Positions 10,497 through 22,270 of a stretch of DNA of 64,000 bases are shown one piece after another. Under the pieces are notes generated by a model. It was not told the origin of the DNA. It did no database searches and saw only the letters and a list, made by a program, of their open reading frames with translations. The stretch is from contig QEYB01000228.1 in the NCBI GenBank assembly GCA_017562135.1, positions 372,001-436,000 on the forward strand, written 5' to 3'. Numbering within the stretch: position 1 is the stretch's first letter; each line of letters opens with the position of its first letter. The DNA is from Dipylidium caninum. Taxonomy: Eukaryota; Platyhelminthes; Cestoda; Cyclophyllidea; Dipylidiidae. Made by a program: the position numbers and the translations under genes.

Positions 10497-13400
10497 GGAG
10501 AGGCGCATGTGTGGCGAGGATGGCGGATGGGTGGGCAGGGAGAGGCAAATGGGGAGACGGGGGAGGAGGAAGGAAGAAAAGGAGGAGGAGGAGGAGTAAG
10601 AGGGAGAGAAGAGGGAGGCTGAGAAGGAGGACGGTGTTTTCAAAGTCATCTCTCGCGGCGGCAATTTGATCGGACGAAAAAACCGCCCGCATTAAGGACA
10701 AGATTGGAGTGAAATCGGGAAAACTCCACCAGGTTGAGCACGAAGAGGCCGTGGAAGACCTCGAACTGCGGGGCTTAATTCCACCACTGCCACGTGGCGT
10801 CGGCCATCGTGCGCTTCCACCCGCCTCGCATCGACAAAAAACGACCTCGAGGGGACAGACAGGCGTGGAACCAATCTCGACCGACCTTCGCACAACTCAC
10901 GAATTCGTGCCTCCGGTAGAGGCTGAAATGACCCGCGGGGACGAAAAGCCGTGGCCGGAGTTCCTCGCGAAGAGGGCAGACCTCCTCTTCCCCGCCGCCT
11001 CGTCCGACGCCTCACTTGGAGCCGCCGAGGCAGGTGGCGGACGCATCGCCGGGGACGCGTCTTAACCAGTAGATGCACACAGACGATTCGGCATCGCAGG
11101 ACGCGACAGCAATTGACATTTTGACACTCCGTCCGAGTAGACGAGGTTGTAACCCATCCACTGGTCAATCGGATCGCTTCAGCCTGGAAGAGGACGGCGG
11201 AGTGGCACCGATGCGCGAGAAACTCGACCGGCTTTTCCGATGGAAGCAAGTAGAATTTTCGTTGGAAACCAATCAAAGCCATTTGGTTGCCATCCAGTCA
11301 AATAGGCTCTACTTTAATCTAATTTAATTTACTCCGCTCCTTTCGAATTCACTCGTAAAAAGTGAAAATGCGACGTCTGAACGACTGGACTCCGTCCACG
11401 ACGAAGGCAGAAGTGCGTGGATGTCACCGACGACGACGACGCCGTCCTCGAGGCGGAGAGGGTGGACGAATGCGAGGCGGAGCGCCAGACGACCTTGGCA
11501 CGAGGCGGGTAAACGCATTCGCCTGTAGAAATCCACGCCAAATTGCCCTTCGCCGCGGAAAGAATGGCGCCTTCCTTCTGCACCCGACGGAGATGGAATT
11601 GCGGGGCGGGACGGTGGACGGATTCGGTTGAACTGGAGGGGGATTCGATCAGAATCGCAAATTAGCTGAGAGCGAGGTGCATTGGATGGGATCTTACCGG
11701 TTGGCATTGGAGCGACCCGAAACGATTACGATCCCAAAACGATTTCCCGAGAATGGATGGCATTCTCCGCCCTCAGTCTCTCCTCCGCCGACTAGTTGGG
11801 GGTGTCTTTTCACTTTTCGGAGATCCGCCAGCGGACCGCTTGACCCTTCGTGTGCTTCCCCTAAAAACACGCGCGACCTTTTGCCTAATTATTCAATCAA
11901 CAATCGTCTTCCTGCCGTTCCTACCCCACTCCCTCCTTCTTCCGCCTCACTGCCTCGTCAGCTTCATCGCACCCTCCTTCTCTTCGCACCACCTCTGCAT
12001 CCTCACTTCCGCCTCTTTCCTCTTTCTTCTCCGTCTCTTCTCTCTTCCCTAGAATCCTCCTCTCCCTCCACCTCCAATTCCCCCCCTCCTTCTCCTCTCC
12101 CCGGACTCCCCGGGCCCCCCGCACCCTCTGACTCCGCCTCCACTCCTTCCCTCTACTGCGCTTCCTCAGCCTCTGCCATCCCGATTTGCATACCTCATGC
12201 GGCCAACTGACACTTCGGTTGTAAGTTACACGGAGATCGGAAACAACGCAAATATGCTGTGGAGAGGAGAAAGAAGCCCGTTGAAGTGGGCTTCCTCGCC
12301 TAATAACCTGAAACAAAAGTGGCCAACTGTGGCTCCCCTGAGGAGGAGGAGGAGGAGAGTCCTGAGTACTCCCAAAATAGCCCCTTCACATCGTAAATAC
12401 GTCCATAATATGCTTAATATTCACTCCTCAGAGGGGTGAGGCGTTTAAACGGGGTGTGGGGAGGTGCGAGGCCTTGGGAATTCCCTTGAGCGTATCCTCC
12501 CACTGAACATCCCCACGATCTTGTACCTTTTTTTGTCGCCCGCCTACTCGTCCCCCCTCGACTGCGTCCGCCGTTAAAGCCTTCGCATCACCGCGGTTAG
12601 CAGGACGACGACCTTATCGTTTAAGTTGGGCATAAACCCGAGTTAGATGGTGTATCGCCACCAGCTACTGCGTGGGAGTTCGAAGGACAGGCGGCGGGGC
12701 AGGCGATCTGCCTGACTGCCATAGGAAGAGAATGGAAGTCACCCTCTCCTTGATGCCAATTAAGCGGGCCTTAGGGGCTTCTTTCGTTCCTTTTTTAGAG
12801 CCTATGACAAGCGATATAAACGTCAGGGTGTTCATCACACGGCAGTTTAGTAGGGCGGTTTGAATTATTCCCTCCACCGTAGGTGTGGAAGAGGTGTGCA
12901 ACGGCCATGTTTGGAAAATAACCACTTTTCCATTTTCTCCGAGGCATTTATTACCTCACCTCTTGACAAGCGATAGATTTTTCAGGTGTCGACATCATCT
13001 GAGGGAGGAGCATTGACCGATCTGTCCTAGTTGAGGAGCGCTTCTCCACCGGAGTTTCTTCAAGTTAACAAAACTCACATGTTATAAGGTTAAACAAGTG
13101 CATATTTTTTCTTAGTAGTTTCGAATTAACGGAACCATTAATCATCGTCGCCTAGGGTGACGTCTATTACTCGAGATTTGAGACATTGAAAGAAGGTTGC
13201 TACTCACTTGATACAAGTAGCAATTTAATTACAGCAAAGACTGATTTTACCGAAGCCATGCGATGATTGGTACCCTCTCGCTGAAAAGGGCATGTTCACT
13301 ACGATGGACGCCGTCTTGGCAGGTCTCAATGAACAAGAATGTGCTTCTCTGCAGGTGTCACTTTACTTTTAAGTACAAATTTAACACTTCCCGCTTCTTT

Positions 13401-16400
13401 TGGCTGTGGTAGACTCCCATCTCATGCCATGCCTACATCCATGGGGGTCGGTCCGAATATGTAAGCCCATAAAACTATTAAACCAGATGAAAACAACACT
13501 CCTTTCTTATCTTTGTAAGTTGACACGTAAATAACATCTCCATGTCTAATTTTTACTTTCACCATTCACCCTTCTTTTGCAGATATACCTCATTAATGGT
13601 AAGAGTGCGGAGACAAAATGCTTCTCTTCTCACCTACTTAGTAAGGAAAAGTCCGACATTACTTTAAAAATTTTATTACGCAGATTTACTCCCACGCCAG
13701 CAGGAATGAACTTTTAGTAAGTGGTAAAAGTGGAATTTACAGTCGTCATGGCGTAGAGCGAATGATGCCCAAGGCACTGAACTATACTTCCTTGCGATAA
13801 ATCTCCTGTTCACCTCCCCTGCCATCATCAATTCTACTCATTTGGAGGAGATAGGCGCAGTGATACGCAGTCATCGTGTCTATTCGCCTTAGTCGGCGAA
13901 AGAAGTTCACCGGTATTAAATTGGGATTCTTAACTTGCTGCCACTCGAGTGACACACTTTGACTCACCACTCATACGGGAAGCACAGGAGAAGGAAGAAG
14001 GAGCTGGAGCTGAGGCAGGGGACGGGAATGTGGGATGGGAGCAGATTTGGCCCGATTTCGGAAAGAAGGGTAGAGACAAAACAGTCATGGCGCCGTGATG
14101 TTAGTAGCCCTGGGCTCGTCTCAATCAAGATTAGGGTCGCCGGCGGAGAGAGGAAGTGAGGCGAGACCGGATGGTGGTCGGGACAAGGACTAAGCAGGCA
14201 ATTAAGTGGCCAAGAGGACGGTAGATTGGCAGTGTTTTTCACTTCTCGGGAGAAGTGAAGTGGGGACCTCGAATAAGCAATGTATCATGACGATTCTGTC
14301 GACAGTCTTCGACAGGCGCGCATTCAACTCCACCATCCTTATGTCAACGTGGGAAGGCAACGACTAGGTTTCCCCGTGCTCCGAAGGTCCAAAAAAATTC
14401 ACACTGACTTGGCGTTATAGAGCAGACGATAGTTCATTTAGTTTCAGAGTCGCCTCCAGTGAAGTTGGCAAGCAGCATCTAAGACGTCTGGCTATGGACT
14501 CTAAACTGCCTTAAACGTTCCCTCAAGTTCCAGAATCACTGCCTACAATTCAATAGAAGTGATGATAATTTCCAGATTTTCTTTTCGCGACCTTCTCTGT
14601 CGTACTAGAATGCCAAGAAAGTCAATTCGAGAGCCCCGAAGGCACACAGAGAGGGGCTTCAAGAATTCACCCATCAGGAAACTTGTTGTTTTTTTCGGGA
14701 GACGAGAAAAGGCAAAAGAGACGTCGTTGAATTTTAACGCATCTTAATGGCCCAAGAGGTTCATAAAAATTAAAACACCCTACTTAAATCGTTTCAGTAG
14801 ACGTGATTGGGGGTAGTTTAGCTTAATTTTGTAAACCAATAATCTTAAGACAAAATAGAGGTCAAATTCGGCTCGAGTGTGATAAAATTCATTGAAAAAA
14901 GAATATAAGAGTGATAAACACCTTCACGTGTCTTTTATCACGGTCTTAGATGGAACTCTGATATTTATTTCGGAGAGAAATTGACGTGGATAGGCGCTCT
15001 TAACAAACTCCGGATGGCACGAGGCCTTACTCTCCCCCACCATCCTCCGCACACCTTTCTCCCCTCTCGGCACACATGAATTTCTGGCTTTTCCTCTCAA
15101 GCTCTGCCTCCATATCCGCGATAGCATCTCCCATCGGTTGAAAAGCTCAAGTTTCATATAAAATGCAGCCATCGCTTCGCTTTATTTATCGTTATGCGTG
15201 CGAATTTTAGCCTGAGTCATGACGAGTGACGCATGATTGGGCTCTCACGACTGAATCAGTGAAGGCGAATGAGTAAGTGTGGTTGCAGCGTCCGAGTTTA
15301 CGCTTTTCCCTCTTCTCCCCTCCCCCCACGGGAGATCGCCCCCAGACTCGCCTTGGTAGCCTCTGTCCCAAGCAGACGCGGATAAATCGAGCTATCGAGG
15401 CGGAGGTGAGACGTAAAAGCGCCACATTTTGACATCCGACAGAGAAGAATTGGTGTGACGGTGCCGTGACTTTGTGAGTGGTGACAAGTGTACTGTGCGC
15501 TAACTGATGGTCGGCCGTCTCGCCCGGGCCTAGCACGGACAAGAGGTAGAAACACTTCCCGACGCGGCTGACACAAAGGCATACGGCGGTAAAGATGCGT
15601 CGCAGAAGGCGTTGAAGCCCAGCGGAGTGGAGTCAATCCGTCCCCAATGGGTAAAATAAAGGGTGGAATGGGAGAACTAGAAAAGCCTCGTGAAACTCTC
15701 CTTTTTCCGGGAGACTTTCGGGAGACCAAAGCGGTGCCTGTCGTGCGGGTGGAGGTGCGCCAGAGAAGATGTCAACGTACACAAGGCAAAAAAGAGCTGC
15801 TCTTCTTGACATTCACCGCGGACATGGCTGAGGCGGATGTGGGGCTTCCGCTGCCATGTAAATCACAATCTCCACTCCCCAAATGTCCTGACCGGTGGAA
15901 GTGCGGATGGAACTTGTCGCACCGTTCCAGTTATCACCACACAAAAGATGGAATGTTGAGGCGAAAAACTAGAATTGAGGGCATTTGTTTTGCTTACCAT
16001 ACACCCCGGAGCGGTTGATGACGCAAGTTTGTTCAGGAAATCGGTGGAGGGGTTTGTCGATTCAGCAGACTACGCAGCCACTGCTCTATCGCAAGAGCAT
16101 CGGGAACGGCGCGGCTGCGCCTCCACTCCTCTGCTTGTGGCTGAGTGACACGGAGACATGTCCAATGTGGCCGGGGAGGCGGCGGGTCAGATGACGGGAA
16201 GGACACTCAGTCCTGCATTCTGCCATGAGCGTTACGAGCGGTAACTGTCGGTCGGCCGGTCGTTCGGCCGGTCGTTCGGGAGGAGGTAGGAAGTGTGAGG
16301 CGACCGGAGCTGCTCTGAAAGGCTCTCAGTCACTCACTCGTCTTGCTTCTCTCACCTCGACGCTTCTGTCCGGATTGCGATGGCGGCAGGCCAACAGTCT

Positions 16401-17740
16401 AATTGCCTGTCACGCGAGAAAATACTTACGCGTCTCGATTGCTCCGCCTCATTAAAGACCTCCATTTTGACTCAAGTTAAGTCGACGGAAACAACGTCAC
16501 TCCTTTCGCTGCTCTTATTTTCGCTTACCACACAATCTTCTTGCCTTTACTGGACCTTCGCCGAACGGGAAAGGGTCCCGCGCTCCGCAAACAGCACAAA
16601 GGGAGACTCTCAGGGCAGCTGTGTTCGGCTCATCGTCCGCCCGCACACTCAACTCGGTGACTTTATGACACCCCGCGGTGCCTGTCCGCCCAGTTTCACA
16701 GAGGCAGAAGTCCCTCCGGACCTCACCACCGAGGCTGCTGGTCACGGCGGCAGCGGCGTCGGCGATGGGGCTTTTGATGAGTAAGCCAAACACCACGTGG
16801 GGCTTAATTTTGATAATGTGGAGGCATCCAGGACTCCATAAAACCACAGCATTCCCTCGCGACGCCACTTTCGGTGTGACTTCTTGGCGTGACTCAACGA
16901 CCACACTCTCAGCCGGACCGAGTCCTCGCGAACGCCACTTTGAGGAATTAAAAAAGCCAATTAATAAAGTTCTTTCTTCGAACTACCCGGAGTCTCCGCC
17001 ACCCTTTGTCTCGACGAAGTGCATCCATGGCGATCTTGGGCCCGGTGCCCCGCTGTTCCGTCTGGTTGTCTCGCCCGCAGGGAGAGGGAAGAAAAGACGA
17101 GGTGGAGAGTATGACAGCGGGTCTTCCGACCTCTCAGTTCCTTTCTGGTGGAGGTCGTGCCCAAGCCAAAGAACGCGGAGGCGTAGGACACGTCTGAGAA
17201 TCAGTTAGGCGGCCCGAGAGGCGCGTCAACCATTCATGGCTGAGATGGCGGATCTCTCCTGTCAAACAGCCGAGGACATCTCGAGGCATTTTCACTTTCC
17301 ATGGGCGTCTCTCCGCCTCCGGTCAGTGGATTCGCCACGACGACCTTCCTCGAAATGGCCAGGCTTTCGTTGGCTGGCCGCCCACAGACACCTTGCCTCA
17401 TCAGGTAAGTGGGAAATGACGTCCCCCCGCCGGCCCGCAGCGCCGCCGTCCCACCGTCTCGCCTTGGGGTTTTATCGCCGATATCGTTGGCCGACAGCGC
17501 GGGCAGGTAAGTAATCATTCAGTCCCCGGCCGAGTTAACCAGGAAACCCGCTCATCCACCCTGAAGACCCCAACGCAAGTGTTAGCCTCCTGGAGTCGAC
17601 GCAAGGCAGCCGGAGGGGCGGGGTGCGGGCGGAGGGAAGGCGGCGGTGGGGTGGGATAACGAGGCCCCGTGGGGGGGACAGCCGGCGGGGGTCCTCGAAA
17701 CAAATCGAACAGCTTCCAGCCTGACCTCATCGCTGCAGTG
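10497..17740. other. GC-rich non-repeat stretch, no gene recognised
   Basis: This holds many overlapping open frames on both strands (for example 10692-11282 minus, 11677-12210 plus, 16678-17208 plus). All are Arg, Pro or Ser-rich by composition and none shows a domain. A long pyrimidine tract runs from about 11926 to 12150. AT-richer DNA at 12900-14000 and 14560-14960 has few open frames. A 12-base GGCCGGTCGTTC duplication lies at 16246-16280. Confidence 0.4.
11926..12150 (+). repeat. Polypyrimidine (CT-rich) tract
   Basis: Over 200 bases are dominated by C and T on the plus strand, with CCTCC, TTCTT and CCCC runs. This strand asymmetry inflates the Ser/Pro-rich plus frame and the Arg/Glu-rich minus frame. 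It could be a long intronic polypyrimidine region, but no matching exon was found. Confidence 0.7.
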
Positions 17741-17779
17741 CAAGTTTATTGGCGTTCGTGTAAACGCCGACCTGTGAGA

Positions 17780-18180
17780 ATGACAGCGATTTGTACAAAA
17801 AGTGACCGCCTCGGAGGCTAAAATTTGCCCCACAGGAAACAAGTCGATCGGTTATGGGAGCGTGAAAGGCTCGCTGGTGTCTCCAGTGAAGGTCATCTTT
17901 CGACAGGGAAAATGAGGCTGTCGCCTGAACAACCATTCAACTGTTCAAAAGCCTCCGACTCGAGCGAGGAAAGCAGAGGACAGAAAGGGACTCATGGTCG
18001 TGACTTTTGACCAAATGACGAGGTGGAGCGTGCGATCATTCCACCAGCACGGACGAGGGAATCGGCGGAGGCGTCTGACTATTCCTTCGGGTAACGTTGG
18101 AGTTAGTTAGGACACATTTTCGCAATTTCCTTCCACGTTCTTATTTTTGACTTCCTCTGTCTTCCACTTTCTCTCCGACG
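17780..18180. repeat. Local repeat B, copy B1
   Basis: This aligns with 18936-19345: both have TACAAAAAGT, CAGGAAACAAGTC, CTCCAGTGAA, and a CCTGARCARCCATTCAACTG block in the same order. The copies differ by many substitutions and small gaps, so they are old. The sequence just before B1 resembles the end of repeat A, which suggests that the array began with an A-B unit. No shared reading frame was found. A small hairpin (GGCGTT/AACGCC) sits just left of it at about 17750-17768. Confidence 0.65.
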
Positions 18181-18185
18181 TCGGC

Positions 18186-18935
18186 GCGGAGTGACTGCCG
18201 GGGAAGCCCACTTCTTCCCCATCCTCCGACTAGTGGAGGAGCCGAGCTCCAGTCGGTCCGCCCAACATCATCGCGGAGTCAAAATGGATGTGATTTTGCT
18301 CGCCGGCTCGCCATCCAACTTCACCTAGGCTCCGTCCGCATTGGCGATGAGGTGTATGAAGTGGGGATTTGGAAATACGCTCCAATCTGGGGCATTACAA
18401 TCGGCTACATCCATGAAGTTTTGAGGCCCGTCCTGTTGTCGTCAACAGTCGTCAGTGATAGAAGTCGGACCAAAAGGGCCTCGCCGCCTCCAAGGGTCGG
18501 AGGAGGAGGAAGAAGTGGCAATCCTCGATGGTCACTTCCCTGTCTCGACGGCCCTCGGAGCCGTGCCCCCGAGCCGCCAACTCCACGAATGTGGCGTTGA
18601 GGGAGTCGCGGTGACACGAGGTCGCTATACCTGCCCAACGCGGTCGAGCGTCGTGCCTGTTAGGCCAACTGAGAAGGCATAGATTAGGACATACTTCCCA
18701 AATCCTCACTTCAAACACGCCCCGAGTGGCAAAGACGACAACGCATCCCCTCGCGACGCGACGCCACTAAGTCAACTTATTAGTCAATGTCTGCTCTCGG
18801 GACATCAGACACACGAGGGAGGAAGTCGACGAGGTGGAGTGGAGTGACGGTCTTCTCCTCCCGCTTCCAAGACTTTCGTACTAGTGGTTGGAGCCGGCGC
18901 CCAGAGACTTCGGAGTTCGTGTGATGGAGAAAAAA
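18186..18935. repeat. Local repeat A, copy A1
   Basis: This aligns with 21400-22270 along its whole length. Shared blocks include GGATTTGGAAATACGCTC-like sequence, TGTGGCGTTGAGGGAGTCGC, CGAGTGGCAAAGACGAC, ACATCAGACACACGAGGG and TTGGAGCCGGCGCCCAGAG. The identity is patchy, with small insertions and deletions. Reading frames are not kept between copies on either strand, so it is likely non-coding or a decayed element. I do not recognise the family. Confidence 0.72.
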
Positions 18936-19345
18936 ACGCGAAACAGCTATTTTTACAAAAAGTCGCCTCTTCAGAAACCAAAACTCGCCCAGCAGGAAAC
19001 AAGTCAAGGCGCGTCACAGGGAGGTGAAGGCGCCTGGTGGTATCTCCAGTGAAAATCAACTTTCGAAGGCCTGTTGAGGTAGGGCGGATGGTGGCTTTGT
19101 CCCCTGAGCAGCCATTCAACTGCTCCAGGCTCCCAGGTTCCGGTGGGGGTGGGCAGGCCGCAGGAACTGACTCGCGAACGGAAAAAACTGTCAAACTGAC
19201 ATTCGACCTGATGGCTGGATGGAGTGTACAACCATCCCGGCGGAGACGTCTGACCACCCCGTCAACATGCGGGTGAATTCCAATCGGACTCATTTTCTCC
19301 ATTTCCTTCCCACTCTCGAAGGAAGGGGTGGAACGGGCGGGGCGA
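18936..19345. repeat. Local repeat B, copy B2
   Basis: This is the second copy of B, lying directly after A1 and about 1.16 kb from B1, which gives the order B1-A1-B2. The 191-codon minus-strand frame across A1/B2 (18805-19380) is not kept in the sister copies and is probably not coding. Confidence 0.65.
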
Positions 19346-21399
19346 AATAACTTTCGCATTACTGTCTCCACCCTCCTCACTCCCCCATTTCCTCTTCCCC
19401 ATCAGCAGGTCGGACGCTTTTTCACAATTTCGTCACCATCGCGGAGAGGGTGGGGGCGGGGGGTCGAAATTATTTTCACATCTCCCTTCGTCCCCCTCTT
19501 CGTCTCTCACCGCCCCACCCGCTCATATGCTCATATCCACGCACACACGCAGGAACGCGGCGGTAATCGGCGCCTTTCTCACACGAAGGGTTTTTCTTCC
19601 TTCTCTGACGCATACACAGGGCGCCCTCTGACTCAGAGATACCGCATTTTGATTTGACAGGAAGCGGCCTGTCTTCTGACGACCCGCTGACGGTGACAAC
19701 GGCGCCAGCACTTTGGCGGAGCACGAGGAGGATGGTGGGGAAGGCGACAGTCTGCGACTCGACTTGAAAACTGAACCCGACGTCTGTAATAGACGCGTCT
19801 TCTTCACCTTCTTCCCTTCTCGCCAGTTATCCGCCTCGTCGGTACGAAATCTAAAGCTGAGGGGAAAAAACGACCAGCTTTAACGTGGCACTGTCAACTG
19901 GTGGGGCGTTTTTTTGTCACTTTCGCATTACAGGCCGCCTCGCCTTCATCCTCACTTACACCTTCACGCCCACTGTCATGGTCCGGCCTTCGGTAACAAA
20001 AAAGGAGCAAAAATTCCTGGCCACGGGAACGGTACCGCGGAGTTATTGCGTGTGTGGCACCTCCGTGGAAGCGCAGGCGATGATGGGGGCAAAGTCTTTC
20101 ATCTACCGCGAAACACGAGGGCGACGAGGCCTCCAGGGCGCCCGGTTGGCGAGGCCGGCGGGGCAAGGCACCCCTTTCTGCGGTGGTGGTCGACTCCGGC
20201 GTTGGCGTCTACTGGTGGACAACCGCTGTGGCTGGCCGGCGTCGGTGGCATCGGGTGCCTCTCTTCAACTGTCTCGATTTCAGCGCTGGCGAGGCTTTTG
20301 GCATTCAGCAGCTTCTATGCCGCAGGCAGTAACTTTGGTAAAAAACAAAGCGACAATGGTGACAGCGGGACAAGAAGAGATGGGCAGATGCTTTCGTCCA
20401 GGAGGTGGAGAGCTCGCAAAGACCTCACACTTTTGGGTCAATCTTTAGAGCCGCGATGGGAGAATGCATCTGTGACAAGGTGAACTGACGTCCTCTGAAG
20501 TCGTAGCAAGGCAAGACGGACTTTCGGCAGGGACCGTCCGCTTTGTCTGTGCAACGTCTCCTTCTGATCTCTTGACGGTGTTTCCATCGAGACCGATGGA
20601 AGCGGTGGAGATGATGTGATTAAATGGACTACGAGGATGTAAAGCTACGGGCGCTGCGACGAGAGTCAGTTTTGCATTGGGATCCACCATAACGCCGAGA
20701 ACGTTTTCAAGATGGAAGGATTTCGCGCTCGGAGCATCTTATAGATGGACGACTTTGAACAAATACGTGTCGCCCGGGCAAATTTTGACGGCGCCAGCTG
20801 TCCCAATGTCTAAAAGACTGTCGCTAACGCCAGACAAGGAAGACGGATCGCATCACCTCATGAATCGGATGGCTTGACCGCCTTCGAAGACTCCTACCTC
20901 CCCGAATCTCCCCCCTGGCCAGAACCCCGCCGTGGCCAGACTTTACACACTCTCTGCTCGCACGTGATTGGTTAGCGGGGGGAGTAGCGGGGGGGGCAGA
21001 CAGGCGGGTGTCGTGACATCGCACGGCCTGAGTCACGGGTCCCCGACCGGGGGGGGGGGACCGGGAACACGTCAACGTTTGACGCCAAAGCTGGAGGTTG
21101 CGGTCGTAAGACACACACACCCTCATGGGGGGTTGAGGTGGGACAAGCGGAGAAAGAAAATCACGAATGGGACTTTTTTCCCCACTCGCCTTCAACATGA
21201 CTCACACGTCTGTGTCATGCACATTATCTCGGGTTTAAGTTTAATGCGTGACCCTTTCCATTTGCCTTACCATGGCGAGACACATAAAATGGGGGCCTGA
21301 ATATTGGCGTGGAGGGTGTCTCCGCCCTCCACAGGCCCCGAAGTTGATGGACGCCGACGGAGGACTGCCGCTCCGTCGGCCATCGAAATACCGAGGCGG
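19346..21399. other. GC-rich spacer between repeat copies
   Basis: This separates B2 from A2. Two plus-strand frames of 187-189 codons (19885-20483) overlap each other and a minus frame, with no recognisable domain, which suggests that they come from stop-poor composition. It includes the E-box/CCAAT/G-rich segment listed below and an 11-base G run. Confidence 0.4.
20961..21059 (-). promoter_or_regulatory. E-box/CCAAT composite with G-rich runs
   Basis: The plus strand reads CACGTGATTGG at 20961-20971, so the minus strand carries CCAATCACGTG, an overlapping CCAAT box and canonical E-box. This composite is known from promoters bound by NF-Y and bHLH factors such as USF. GC-box-like G runs follow within 40 bp and an 11-G run lies at 21049-21059. 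No transcription start or first exon can be assigned. Confidence 0.3.
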
Positions 21400-22270
21400 C
21401 CACCGGGGGAATCATTCCTCCTCCCCCTGCCCGACCGGTGCAGGAGCCGAGGTCCAGCTGGTCTGAGTTCTATCACTGCGGCTGGAGTCAACGTGGAGTC
21501 GAATTGGATGCGAGTTTGCTTGCTGTCCGAGGATCCAGCGTGTTTGGAGTGGAGATTTGGAAATACGCTCTGACCTGCGGGTGCTTAGTGCTTGTGAGAG
21601 GCATGACAATCGGTCGCTTTGAGAAGGCACCGCGACCTCTTGCCCCGCGACTGCCTTGATGCCACATCCGTGAAGTTTTCAGGTCAGTCACACTGTCGTC
21701 AGTGTGGACGAAGCCTCGGTGAAGTTGGATGGTGGGCAGCAAACACACCCGCATCCCATTCGACGTCGCATTGAATGCAACCGCAATTCTATTGAATCTC
21801 GGCGCCTTCCACTGGTCGGAGGAGGAGGAAGTGGTGGCGATCTCCGACAGCCACTTCCTTGCCGCGACGGCCATCGGAGCCGTGCCCCCCAGGCCGACAA
21901 CTCCACGGATGTGGCGTTGAGGGAGTCGCGGCGCCTTCGAAGCGCGGTCGAGTGTCGTGCCTTTCAGGCGAACTGAGAAGGCATAAATTAGGACAAACTG
22001 CCTAAATCCACACTTCAAACACACCCCGAGTGGCAAAGACGACGACGCATCCCTCGAGACGCGACTAAGTCAACTGATTCGTCAATGTCTGCTCTTCGAA
22101 TTCGTGTGAACCTTTGCGTTGACGTGGGACATCAGACACACGAGGGAGGAAGTCGACGAGGTGAAGCGGAGTGCCGGTCTTCGCCTCGGGTTGACGAGAC
22201 CTTCATGGCAGCGGTTGGAGCCGGCGCCCAGAGGCTTCAGAGTTCGTATGGCGGTGGAGAAAAAGGCATC
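21400..22270. repeat. Local repeat A, copy A2
   Basis: This is the direct-orientation copy of A1, displaced by about 3.2-3.3 kb. It is slightly longer than A1 because of insertions, for example in the block before the TGTGGCGTTGAGGGAGTCGC match. No B copy follows it, so the array is incomplete or has been broken. The 182-codon minus frame at 21488-22036 is disrupted in A1 and is likely not coding. Confidence 0.72.

Noticed and set aside
10692..11282. The longest single open frame (196 codons, minus)
   Set aside because: Arg-rich, with rival open frames on the other strand and no domain. Frames of this length are expected by chance in GC-rich DNA of this size.
18805..19380. A 191-codon minus frame across repeats A1 and B2
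   Set aside because: The frame is not kept in the sister repeat copies A2 and B1.
19885..20483. Two overlapping plus frames of 187 and 189 codons
   Set aside because: Two different frames are open at once over the same DNA together with a minus frame, which points to few stop codons and not to coding.
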